A DNA stretch of 64,000 bases from JABDIP01 sp965250245 (GTDB lineage: Bacteria > Pseudomonadota > Alphaproteobacteria > DSM-16000 > Inquilinaceae), in the NCBI GenBank assembly GCA_965250245.1, contig OZ252296.1, positions 1,736,001-1,800,000 of the forward strand. Direction: 5' to 3'. Numbering within the stretch: the stretch's first letter is position 1; every line of letters begins with the position of its first letter. The position numbers and the translations under genes were made by a program. Shown in pieces: positions 42,214 through 49,817 of this stretch. The notes under the pieces were generated by a model that was given only the letters and a program-made list of their open reading frames with translations, searched no databases and was not told the origin of the DNA.

Positions 42214-42347
42214 TCCCGCGATCCGCCGCCGTCCGTTCCCCGTTTCTGGAACCGTGCCGCCGGCAGCGCACGAATGCCTGCCGGACACTGCATCGGCGCC
42301 GCTCCTCGCCGAGACCTGCTGTATTGACGCCCCGCCTCTTGACAATC

Positions 42348-42387
42348 TGGTGCATATGCACCAATTCCATAGCGATCGATATGGAAT
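42348..42387 (+). promoter_or_regulatory. tetR control region: two abutting palindromes
   Basis: TTGACA at 42339-42344 precedes a perfect palindrome TGGTGCATATGCACCA (42348-42363), directly followed by a 24-bp near-perfect palindrome (42364-42387) with arms ATTCCATA/TATGGAAT around a CGATCG centre. The second recurs before the AhpD-like gene. Confidence 0.7.
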
Positions 42388-42393
42388 AGAGAA

Positions 42394-42975
42394 ATGGCGC
42401 GACCAAGGGAATTCGATGCCGACGAGGCCCTCGACCGGGCGATGCGCCTGTTCTGGGTCAAGGGCTACCACGACAGTTCCATCCGCGATCTGGTGGAGCA
42501 CACCGGCGTCAACTATTACGGCCTGTACGGCGTCTTCAAGAGCAAGCACGGCCTGCTGCTGGCGGCGCTCGATCGCTACCGGCAGACCGTCACCTCCGAA
42601 TTCGCCAGGGCGCTGAGCTCGGCCGAGCCGACGGCCGAGGGATTGCTCGGCGCCTTCAACCGGCTGTTCGACCTGCTGACCGGCGACGAGGGCCAGATCG
42701 GCTGCCTGATGTGCAACTGCGCCACCGAGCTGGCACCCCATGACGACGCGGTAGCCGAGAAAGTCCAGGCCCATCTGCGTCTGCTGGCGGACCTTTTCGC
42801 GGACTGGCTCAACCGGGCCCGCGACGCCGGCGCTCTCGATGCCGGTATCGAGCTCCGGTCCGCCGCGGAGTTCCTCTCGACGACGGTATACGGCCTGGCG
42901 CTGCTGATGCGCTCCGGCTTCGATCGGGCGCATGTCCGGCGACAGGCGGAGATGGCGGTGTCCAGGTTCGTCTAA
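42394..42975 (+). CDS. TetR/AcrR-family transcriptional regulator
   Basis: 193 residues. N-terminal HTH: FDADEALDRAMRLFWVKGYHDSSIRDLVEHTGVNYYGLYGVFKSKHGLL, with the family YGxFxxKxxL ending. The C-terminal ligand domain contains CLMCNCATELAPHDDAV, a segment common in AcrR-like proteins with TetR_C_16-type tails. A matching operator precedes this gene and the next, so it probably autorepresses and represses the downstream trio. Confidence 0.9.
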   Translation: MARPREFDADEALDRAMRLFWVKGYHDSSIRDLVEHTGVNYYGLYGVFKSKHGLLLAALDRYRQTVTSEFARALSSAEPTAEGLLGAFNRLFDLLTGDEGQIGCLMCNCATELAPHDDAVAEKVQAHLRLLADLFADWLNRARDAGALDAGIELRSAAEFLSTTVYGLALLMRSGFDRAHVRRQAEMAVSRFV

Positions 42976-42988
42976 TTTTTTTCACCAA

Positions 42989-43010
42989 TTTCATAGCGAT
43001 CGCTATGGAA
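42989..43010 (+). promoter_or_regulatory. second TetR operator, before the AhpD-like gene
   Basis: Inverted repeat centred on ATAGCGATCGCTAT, with outer TTTC/GGAA arms (one mismatch). Together with the CACCAA just upstream, more than 25 bases agree with the tetR operator at 42364-42387. It lies 14 bp past the tetR stop. Confidence 0.7.
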
Positions 43011-43037
43011 CATTCCGGATCCGGAAGGAGACAGACC

Positions 43038-43592
43038 ATGCCCTACCTCAGCTACGCGAAACGGTTTCGCGGCGTCGCCGACGTCTTCCTGCGCGATCCC
43101 GATCTCTACGCGCCGCTGCTCCAGTTCATCGAGCGCGTGATGACGCGCGATTCTGAACTCACCAAGGCCGAGCGCGAGATGATCGCGGCGCATGTGTCGA
43201 AGCAGAATGGCTGTGACTTCTGCCTCGGCGCGCACCGCTGGACCCTGTCCGCCATGGAGATCAGTTGGTCGACCATCGAGGCGCTGGAGGAGGGGCCGGA
43301 CGGCGAGACGATCGACGCGCGGCTTCGCGCCATGCTGCGCTTCGCCGAGAAGCTGACCGATGCACCCGAGCAGATGGGTCAGGCCGATGTCGACGCGCTG
43401 ATCGAGACCGGCTGGTCGGAACAGGCGGTCGAGGATGCGATCAACGTTGTGGCGCTGTTCAACTATGTGAACCGGCTTGTCGACGCCGTGGGGATTGAGG
43501 GCGATGAGGCCTATTTCCGCCAGGTCGGCGCGATGCTGGCCAGCCGCGGCTACGCCCCGCTGATCGACACCGCCCTCAGACGCGCGAACTGA
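43038..43592 (+). CDS. carboxymuconolactone decarboxylase/AhpD-like peroxidase-family protein
   Basis: 184 residues. The CMD/AhpD redox motif SKQNGCDFCLGAHRWT (CxxC followed by His) lies near residue 60, in the helix-rich fold of alkylhydroperoxidase D-like proteins that reduce peroxides. GGAAGGAGA lies 5-13 bases before the ATG at 43038. First gene of the TetR-controlled trio. Confidence 0.87.
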   Translation: MPYLSYAKRFRGVADVFLRDPDLYAPLLQFIERVMTRDSELTKAEREMIAAHVSKQNGCDFCLGAHRWTLSAMEISWSTIEALEEGPDGETIDARLRAMLRFAEKLTDAPEQMGQADVDALIETGWSEQAVEDAINVVALFNYVNRLVDAVGIEGDEAYFRQVGAMLASRGYAPLIDTALRRAN

Positions 43593-43630
43593 GCGCGACC
43601 GGCACACCTCCAACCCGAAAGGTGAAAGAC

Positions 43631-44047
43631 ATGACCGACACCTTGCAATGGCGCATCCAGGGCGTGAGCTTCGAGGACGGCAGCCGGCTTCAGGACTGGC
43701 GCAAAATCCACGAAAGCGGCGCCTGGCACTGGCAATACGACACCCATGAACTGTCCTTCGACATCTATGAGCATGACGGGCAGTATTGGAAGCTCTACCG
43801 CGCCCGTTTCGCGCAAGCCGACGGCTCCGGATACGCCTACGGCTTCGGCGGTCAGGCCTGCCGCATGGCGCTTGTGCGCTACCGCCGCCCCGCGAAGTCG
43901 CCGCATTCGAGCCTGCTGATGGAGGCCGATGCCGAAGAATGGGTCCGCACCTACGAGGTCGACGAGTCGATCCACGAGGTGCTGAAGGCCGGTCGCGCCG
44001 ACCCGAAATACGGCGCGCCCTATGGCCCGAAGCGGCAGGCGGCCTGA
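43631..44047 (+). CDS. hypothetical protein
   Basis: 138 residues, no signal peptide or membrane helix. Rich in aromatic residues (QYWKLYRARFAQADGSGYAYGFGGQACRMALVRYRRPAKSP), mostly beta strand by appearance. I do not recognise the family. ATG 43631 is preceded by AAAGGTGA; a GTG at 43622 is the other option. Sits between the AhpD-like and SDR genes and probably shares their promoter. Confidence 0.7.
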   Translation: MTDTLQWRIQGVSFEDGSRLQDWRKIHESGAWHWQYDTHELSFDIYEHDGQYWKLYRARFAQADGSGYAYGFGGQACRMALVRYRRPAKSPHSSLLMEADAEEWVRTYEVDESIHEVLKAGRADPKYGAPYGPKRQAA

Positions 44048-44063
44048 GGGCGGGGCGACGGAA

Positions 44064-44801
44064 ATGGACCAGCCCGTCTGCCTGATCACCGGCGTCGGCG
44101 ACTCGACCGGCGCCGCTCTCGCCCGCCGCTTCGCCGATGGCGGATATCGGGTGGCGATGATCGCACGCAACGCCGAACGGCTGAGAGCCCTCGAAGCGGA
44201 AATCGAGGGCTCCAAGGCCTTCGTTTGTGACGTCGGCGATCTGGACGCCCTCGCGGAGACCGTTGCGGCCGTCCGCGCGACCGTGGGGAACCCCGCCGTG
44301 CTGATCCACAACGCGGTCTCCCATACCTTCGACACCTTCCTCGACGCCGATCCGCGGGACCTGGAACGGAATTTCAGGGTCAACACAACCGCGCTCCTGT
44401 ATCTGGCGCGGGATCTGGCGCCGGACATGATCGCGGCCGGCAGCGGCGCGATCGTCGTGACCGGCAACACCGCGTCCCATCGCGGCGTGCCGAACTACGC
44501 TCTGTTCGCCCCGACCAAGGCGGCGCAGCGGATCCTGGCGCAATCCCTGGCGCGGGATCTCGGGCCCAAGGGCGTGCATGTCGGCTACGTCACCATCGAC
44601 GCCGCCATCGACGTGACCTGGCTCGGATCCGAGAGTGAGCGGCCGTCCTGGTTGATGCCGCCCGCCGACTGGCCGTGGCTGCGGGAGGATTACTTCGCCA
44701 AGCCGGAGGCGATCGCCGAGGAAGTTTTCCATCTGGCCCACCAGGACCGCTCGACCTGGACATTCGACCTGGTCGTACGCCCCTTCGCGGAAACCTGGTG
44801 A
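44064..44801 (+). CDS. short-chain dehydrogenase/reductase-family protein lacking the catalytic Tyr
   Basis: 245 residues. Nucleotide loop LITGVGDSTGAALARRFADGG (6-26), IHNAVSHTF near residue 88 in place of NNAG, and NTTALLYLARDLAP follow the classical order. At the active site, GNTASHRGVPNYALFAPTKAAQR has Phe where the YxxxK Tyr should be (FAPTK). Similar F-x-x-x-K SDRs exist. It may bind NAD(P) but catalyse a different reaction or none. Third gene of the TetR-controlled unit. Confidence 0.82.
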   Translation: MDQPVCLITGVGDSTGAALARRFADGGYRVAMIARNAERLRALEAEIEGSKAFVCDVGDLDALAETVAAVRATVGNPAVLIHNAVSHTFDTFLDADPRDLERNFRVNTTALLYLARDLAPDMIAAGSGAIVVTGNTASHRGVPNYALFAPTKAAQRILAQSLARDLGPKGVHVGYVTIDAAIDVTWLGSESERPSWLMPPADWPWLREDYFAKPEAIAEEVFHLAHQDRSTWTFDLVVRPFAETW

Positions 44802-44807
44802 CCGCCA

Positions 44808-44835
44808 TTGACATAGTTTCATTTGCAACTAAAAT
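44808..44835 (+). promoter_or_regulatory. promoter with operator of the aromatic operon
   Basis: TTGACA (44808-44813), 16 bp, TAAAAT (44830-44835), a near-consensus sigma-70 promoter. An inverted repeat TAGTTTCATTTGCAACTA (44814-44831) fills the spacer; 7 of 9 pairs match, and it looks like a MarR-family site. No regulator gene lies next to it in this window. Confidence 0.65.
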
Positions 44836-44935
44836 TTATGGCGTCCGAAACGTGCGGCGGTTTGGCATGGGCAACGCGCCTTCGCGTCGTCCCGCCATCC
44901 TCGGCTCCGGCCATCTCACAGGCGAGGACCATTCC

Positions 44936-45892
44936 ATGGCCAAAGCGTTCGCGTCCGCCGCCGATCTGGCCGAGAAGACCATTTCGTTCTCCGAGATCGG
45001 CCCGGACCTCTATGCGTTCACGGCCGAGGGCGACCCGAACACCGGCGTCATCATCGGCGACGACAGCGTCATGGTGGTCGATGCCCAGGCGACGCCGAAG
45101 ATGGCGGAACAGGTGATCGCGCGCATTCGGGGGGTCACCGACAAGCCGATCAAATACGTCACGCTCAGCCACTACCACGCCGTCCGGGTGCTCGGCGCGT
45201 CGGCTTATGACGCCTCGGAGATCATCGCGTCGGAGACCTGCCGGGCGATGATCCATGAGCGCGGCCAGGAGGATTGGGACAGCGAATACGCCCGCTTCCC
45301 GCGCCTGTTCCAGGCCGCCGAGACGATCCCCGGCCTGACCTGGCCCACGGTCACCTTCCGCGAGCGCATGACGGTGCATATGGGTCGCCGCCGGGTGGAG
45401 CTGATGCATCTGGGCCGCGCCCACACCGCGGGCGACATCGTCGCCTGGGTCCCCGATGCCGGCGTCATGTTCTCCGGCGACATCGTCGAGTACCGCTCCG
45501 CCTGCTATTGCGGCGACGGGCATTTCGGCGACTGGCCGGCGACGCTGGATGCCATCGCCGCCATGCGGCCCGACGCGCTGAGCCCCGGCCGGGGCGACGC
45601 GCTGGTCGGCGCCGACAAGGTGGCCGAGGCCGTCGCCCTGACCCGCGATTTCCTTGAAAGCACCTATCGCCCGGTCGCTGCCATCGCCAAGGGCGGCGGC
45701 AGCCTGAAGGAGGCCTTCGCCGCCTGCCGCGCCGCCTGCGACGACAAGTTCCGCGACTACGCGATCTACGAGCATTGCCTGCCGTTCAATGTCGCGCGGG
45801 CCTATGACGAGGCGCTGGGCATCGACACGCCGCGCATCTGGACGGCGGAGCGCGACCAGCAGATGTGGGCCGCGCTGCAGGGCGAAGGCTGA
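44936..45892 (+). CDS. MBL-fold (metallo-beta-lactamase-like) protein with degenerate metal motif
   Basis: 318 residues. The fold is clear: GVIIGDDSVMVVDAQATPKMAEQVI, then LSHYHAVRVLGASAY, LGRAHTAGDIVAWVP, MFSGDIVEY and LSPGRGDALVG. The HxHxDH motif reads HYHAVR, so the Asp-His pair of the second metal site is missing, and the last ligand (usually PGHG) reads PGRG. One metal or none may bind. ATG 44936 (MAKAFASAADL). First gene of an operon with an FAD hydroxylase. Confidence 0.83.
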   Translation: MAKAFASAADLAEKTISFSEIGPDLYAFTAEGDPNTGVIIGDDSVMVVDAQATPKMAEQVIARIRGVTDKPIKYVTLSHYHAVRVLGASAYDASEIIASETCRAMIHERGQEDWDSEYARFPRLFQAAETIPGLTWPTVTFRERMTVHMGRRRVELMHLGRAHTAGDIVAWVPDAGVMFSGDIVEYRSACYCGDGHFGDWPATLDAIAAMRPDALSPGRGDALVGADKVAEAVALTRDFLESTYRPVAAIAKGGGSLKEAFAACRAACDDKFRDYAIYEHCLPFNVARAYDEALGIDTPRIWTAERDQQMWAALQGEG

Positions 45893-45916
45893 CCGGGGCG
45901 TGGCCGGACGACGCCC

Positions 45917-47524
45917 GTGAGCAAGATCTTCGAGACGCCGCTCTATCCCTACGCCCGGTCGCCGGACCAGGACGCCGCCACACCGTCGCGCCATCCGGTC
46001 GTGGTCGTGGGCGCCGGGCCGGTCGGGCTCGCCGCGGCGATCGATCTGGCGCAGCAGGACGTGCCGGTGGTCGTGCTGGACGACAACGACAAGGTGAGCT
46101 GGGGCTCGCGGGCAATCTGCTTCGCCAAGCGGCCGCTGGAGATCCTCGACCGGCTGGGCTGCGGCGATGCCTTCGTCGACAAGGGCGTCACCTGGAACAC
46201 CGGTAAGGTCTTCTTCGGCGAGCGCCAGGTCTACGCCTTCGACCTGCTGCCGGAGGACGGGCACAAGCGGCCCGCCTTCATCAACCTGCAGCAATATTAC
46301 TTCGAGCAATACCTGGTCGATCAGGTCCGCGCCTTGCAGGAGGCCGGCAGGCCGATCGAGCTGCGCGGCCGCAACACGGTGACGTCCGTGACGCAATCCA
46401 CCGACGGGGTCGCGCTTCACATCGAGACGCCGGACGGTCACTACGCATTGCACGCCGATTGGCTGATCGCCTGCGACGGGGCCAAGTCGCCGATCCGCGC
46501 GATGATGGACCTGGATTTCGTCGGCCAGGTCTTCGAGGACAATTTCCTGATCGCCGACGTGGTTATGCAGGCGGCGTTTCCCACCGAACGCTGGTTCTGG
46601 TTCGACCCTCCCTTCAACCGCGGCCAGTCCGCGCTCCTGCACAAGCAGCCCGACAATGTCTGGCGCATCGACCTGCAACTCGGCTGGGACATCGACAGGG
46701 TGGCCGAGATGCGGCGGGAACAGGTGATCCCGCGCCTGAAGGCGATGCTGGGCGACGATGTCGCATTCGACCTGGAATGGGTCTCGATCTACACCTTCCA
46801 GTGCCGCCGCATGGAGCGCTTCCGGCATGGCCGCGTGCTCTTCGCCGGCGATTCCGCGCACCAGGTCTCGCCCTTCGGCGCCCGCGGCGCCAATAGCGGG
46901 CTGCAGGACACCGACAATCTGTGCTGGAAGCTGAAGCTGGTAATCGACGGCTTGGCGCCGGAGAGCTTGCTGGACAGCTACGACGCCGAGCGGGTCCCGG
47001 CGGCGGACGAGAACATCCTCAACTCGACCCGGTCGACAGACTTCATCACCCCGAAATCGGAGATCAGCCGGGTGTTCCGCGACGCCGTGCTGGACCTGTC
47101 GGAGATCGCCCCCTTCGCCCGGCCCCTGGTCAATTCCGGCCGGCTCTCGGTGCCCAGCATCTACGACGGCTCGCCCCTGAACGGCGCCGATGCCGACGGC
47201 CTGCCGGCCCGTACCCGGCCTGGCGCGCCGGCCGTCGACGCGCCGCTGGCCGATGGCTGGCTGATCGACCGTCTCGGCAATGCATTCCAGCTCCTGGCGA
47301 TCGGCACCGAGGCGCCGGATGAACTGGCTTTCGATGGTGTTCCCGTCGAGACAGTCCGTGTGCCGGCGACCGACCCGATCCGCCAGCGCTATCTGGGCGA
47401 TGCGGAGTCGGCGGTCTACCTGATGCGACCCGACCAGCATGTCGCGGCGCGCTGGACCGGCTTTGGTCGCGACGCCGTCGGCGCGGCGATGACGCGGGCG
47501 ATGGGCCGAGGGGGGAGCGAATGA
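45917..47524 (+). CDS. FAD-dependent aromatic hydroxylase (MhpA/PheA-type)
   Basis: 535 residues. GxGxxG at VVVVGAGPVGLAAAIDLAQQ (27-46), the DG motif LIACDGAKSPIRAMM near residue 185, and GD motif RVLFAGDSAHQVSPFGARGANSGLQD near 310-335 define the group A flavoprotein monooxygenases. The C-terminal thioredoxin-like extension is present. Adds one oxygen to a phenolic substrate using NAD(P)H. DUF2783 protein follows with 4-bp overlap. Confidence 0.9.
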   Translation: MSKIFETPLYPYARSPDQDAATPSRHPVVVVGAGPVGLAAAIDLAQQDVPVVVLDDNDKVSWGSRAICFAKRPLEILDRLGCGDAFVDKGVTWNTGKVFFGERQVYAFDLLPEDGHKRPAFINLQQYYFEQYLVDQVRALQEAGRPIELRGRNTVTSVTQSTDGVALHIETPDGHYALHADWLIACDGAKSPIRAMMDLDFVGQVFEDNFLIADVVMQAAFPTERWFWFDPPFNRGQSALLHKQPDNVWRIDLQLGWDIDRVAEMRREQVIPRLKAMLGDDVAFDLEWVSIYTFQCRRMERFRHGRVLFAGDSAHQVSPFGARGANSGLQDTDNLCWKLKLVIDGLAPESLLDSYDAERVPAADENILNSTRSTDFITPKSEISRVFRDAVLDLSEIAPFARPLVNSGRLSVPSIYDGSPLNGADADGLPARTRPGAPAVDAPLADGWLIDRLGNAFQLLAIGTEAPDELAFDGVPVETVRVPATDPIRQRYLGDAESAVYLMRPDQHVAARWTGFGRDAVGAAMTRAMGRGGSE

Positions 47525-47736
47525 AGAAAACCCTGATCACCAAGCCGAACATCGACGATCCGGATGGCTTCTACGCCGAGCTGCTCGCGCTGCATGACGG
47601 CCACGACAAGGCGCGCAGCGATGCGATCAATGCCCGGCTGGTGCTGATCCTAGCCAACCATATCGGCGATCGCGCCGTTCTCCGGCAGGCCTTCGACTTC
47701 GCAGCGGATGCCGGCCGCTCGACCGAAGGCCACTAG
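47521..47736 (+). CDS. DUF2783 domain-containing small protein
   Basis: 71 residues: DDPDGFYAELLALHDGHDKARSDAINARLVLILANHIGDRAVLRQAF matches the DUF2783 pattern typically encoded next to FAD monooxygenases. ATGA overlap with the hydroxylase gene suggests a coupled partner. Function not established. Confidence 0.8.
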   Translation: MKKTLITKPNIDDPDGFYAELLALHDGHDKARSDAINARLVLILANHIGDRAVLRQAFDFAADAGRSTEGH

Positions 47737-47761
47737 CCTGCCTCACCGAAAGGGACCACCG

Positions 47762-48304
47762 ATGAAGATCGACCGCATTCACCACGTCGCCTATCGCTGC
47801 AAGGACGCCAAGGAGACCGTCGACTGGTACGTGAAGAACCTGAACATGGACTTCGTGCTGGCCATCGCCGAGGACCGCGTGCCCTCGACCCATGAGCCGG
47901 ACCCGTACATGCATGTCTTCCTGGATGCCGGGAACGAGAATGTGCTGGCCTTCTTCGAGCTGCCGACCAAGCCGGAGATGGGCCGCGACCCGAACACCCC
48001 GGAATGGGTGCAGCACATCGCCTTCAAGGTGAAGGACCGCGAGACCCTGCTGCAGTTCAAGGAGCGGCTGGAGGCCAACGGGATCGACGTGCTGGGGGTC
48101 ACCGACCACTCGCTGTTCCACTCCATCTATTTCTTCGACCCGAACGGCCACCGGGTCGAGCTGGCCTGCCCGGACCCGGCCGAAGAGGCCCTGTTGGAAA
48201 AGCTGGACGCGGTGAAATGGGACATGCTGGAGGAATGGTCCAAGACCAAGAAGGCGCCCAAGCACGCCGCGTTCCTGCATGAGAAGGAGCTGAGCGGGTC
48301 CTGA
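47762..48304 (+). CDS. VOC-superfamily protein (glyoxalase/extradiol dioxygenase-like)
   Basis: 180 residues. Two VOC betaalphabeta modules: IDRIHHVAYRCKDAKETVDWYVKNLNM with a metal His, VQHIAFKVKDRETLLQFKERLEANGIDV with a second His, and IYFFDPNGHRVELACP with the metal Glu. Might be a dioxygenase or lactoylglutathione-lyase-like enzyme of the ring-cleavage route. ATG 47762 follows AAGGGACC. Last gene of the operon. Confidence 0.85.
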   Translation: MKIDRIHHVAYRCKDAKETVDWYVKNLNMDFVLAIAEDRVPSTHEPDPYMHVFLDAGNENVLAFFELPTKPEMGRDPNTPEWVQHIAFKVKDRETLLQFKERLEANGIDVLGVTDHSLFHSIYFFDPNGHRVELACPDPAEEALLEKLDAVKWDMLEEWSKTKKAPKHAAFLHEKELSGS

Positions 48305-48390
48305 CCCGCCAGCGCCGGATGCGCTTCGGAACCCGGGATTGGAGCGGTCACTAAAGCCCGGTGCTCACGAAGCTTTGATGGAATAGCGGC

Positions 48391-48417
48391 GCGGAGCGTT
48401 GGACAAGCGCGCTCCGC
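48391..48417 (+). terminator. GC hairpin after the aromatic operon
   Basis: 8-bp stem GCGGAGCG/CGCTCCGC with an 11-nt loop, about 87 bp beyond the VOC gene and before the next regulator gene. No U-run. Confidence 0.35.
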
Positions 48418-48534
48418 TGCCTTATTCACCGCAATTTGAAGCGAATCCCGGACAATCGGGACCGCGCGCGCCGGCCGCGTATTTGATCCGCAACGGCGCA
48501 CCATCGATAGGACGGACACACCGAGGAGGCGACC

Positions 48535-49797
48535 ATGGGCGCTGGCGGCCATCCTTGTATGCGAGCCACGCTTTCGCCGACCGGCCGGTTCCGGGTCGGA
48601 CCCTGGCAGGTCGATCTTGCGACCCGCGAGGTCGAATGCTGTGGCACGCAGCGCCGGATCTCGCCGAAGGCCGCGGCCGTGCTGGCGGAGCTCATCGCGG
48701 CCGAGGGCCGGGTGGTCTCCCGCGACGCGTTGTTGGACGCGGTCTGGCCCGATGTCACCGTCGGCGAGGAAAGCCTGACCCATGCCGTTTCGGAGCTGCG
48801 TCGCGCCCTGCGCGATGTGTCCGGCGGGCCGGCGCTGATCGACACCGTGCACAAGGCGGGATACCGGCTGCTGGTCGAAGCGGTTCCCGAGGTAGACATC
48901 AACCCGGTCGCCCACAGCCTGATCCCGCCCGGTGACGATTTCGATCTCGACGCCTACATGCTGTGCCTCGACGCGCGGCAGGTGCTCGAGCGCAGCGGGG
49001 CGGGCGCGGTCCAGCGGTCGCTGGAGATCTGCGCCGAGGCGGCCGCCCGCGCGCCGGGCTTCGCGTTCGCCCAGGCGGAATACGCCGTCGCGATCGTCAA
49101 TCGCCGGCTCTACAGCGGCCAGTCGGGCCCGTCCCTGGAGGCTGCGGCGGAAGCGGCCGAGACCGCCGTGCGCCGGCGACCCGACCAGGCGCCGAACCAC
49201 GCCGCGCTGGGCTTCGCCCTGTCCGCACTGGGCCGGTACGAACCGGCGCGCCGCGCCTTCCTGGACGCGCTGTCGAAGGACACCGAGAGCTTCGAATCCC
49301 ACTACCTGTTCGCCCGCGCCGAATTCAGCGCCGGCGAGATGGCCGCCGCCGCGCGGCTGGCGGAGCGGGCCGGGCAGTTGCGGCCCGATGACTATCGGGC
49401 GCTGTACCTGGCGTCAGGCGCCTGGGCCCAGCTTGGCGACCACCGGCGTCAGCGCGCCGCCGCCTCGCGCGGCTACGCCCGGGCGCTGCAGCGGCTGGAG
49501 GCCGACCCCGACGAGCCGCGGGCGCTGAACGTGAAGGGTTCGTTCCTGGCCCGGCTTGGCCGGTACACCGAAGCGCTCGACGCTGTCGAGGCCTATGAGC
49601 GCAAGGGCGAGCCGCTGGAGTACTATACCGTCGCCACCCTGGCCTGGGCCGGCGAGACCACGGAAGCCATTCGCCGGCTCGAGGCGGTGGCGGAGCGCGG
49701 CTGGCGCCATTCGGACTGGATGCTGGTCGACCCGTCGCTCCAGCCGTTGCGCAAGGAGATCAGCTTCCGCCGGCTGGAGACGGCGCTCGCGGCCTGA
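48535..49797 (+). CDS. winged-helix DNA-binding/TPR-repeat regulator (CadC/Trans_reg_C type)
   Basis: 420 residues. Residues about 18-105 form an OmpR/CadC-type winged helix: RISPKAAAVLAELIAAEGRVVSRDALLDAVWPDVTVGEESLTHAVSELRRALRD, then a wing ending GYRLL. The rest is helical with TPR-like pairs (about 140-400), e.g. AALGFALSALGRYEPARRAFLDALSKD. There is no membrane helix or receiver. It is convergent with a paralogue, stop codons 20 bp apart. ATG 48535 with GAGGAGG upstream. Confidence 0.85.
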   Translation: MGAGGHPCMRATLSPTGRFRVGPWQVDLATREVECCGTQRRISPKAAAVLAELIAAEGRVVSRDALLDAVWPDVTVGEESLTHAVSELRRALRDVSGGPALIDTVHKAGYRLLVEAVPEVDINPVAHSLIPPGDDFDLDAYMLCLDARQVLERSGAGAVQRSLEICAEAAARAPGFAFAQAEYAVAIVNRRLYSGQSGPSLEAAAEAAETAVRRRPDQAPNHAALGFALSALGRYEPARRAFLDALSKDTESFESHYLFARAEFSAGEMAAAARLAERAGQLRPDDYRALYLASGAWAQLGDHRRQRAAASRGYARALQRLEADPDEPRALNVKGSFLARLGRYTEALDAVEAYERKGEPLEYYTVATLAWAGETTEAIRRLEAVAERGWRHSDWMLVDPSLQPLRKEISFRRLETALAA

Positions 49798-49817
49798 CCG
49801 CCGGAGGCGGTCGCGCG

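Noticed and set aside
40240..42933. 897-codon minus-strand open frame opposite the inositol ABC genes
   Set aside because: Spans three well-supported genes and intergenic palindromes on the plus strand. Low-complexity composition.
42989..43010. Terminator of tetR
   Set aside because: It is an inverted repeat after a stop, preceded rather than followed by a T-run, and matches the operator upstream of tetR base for base, so an operator is the better reading.
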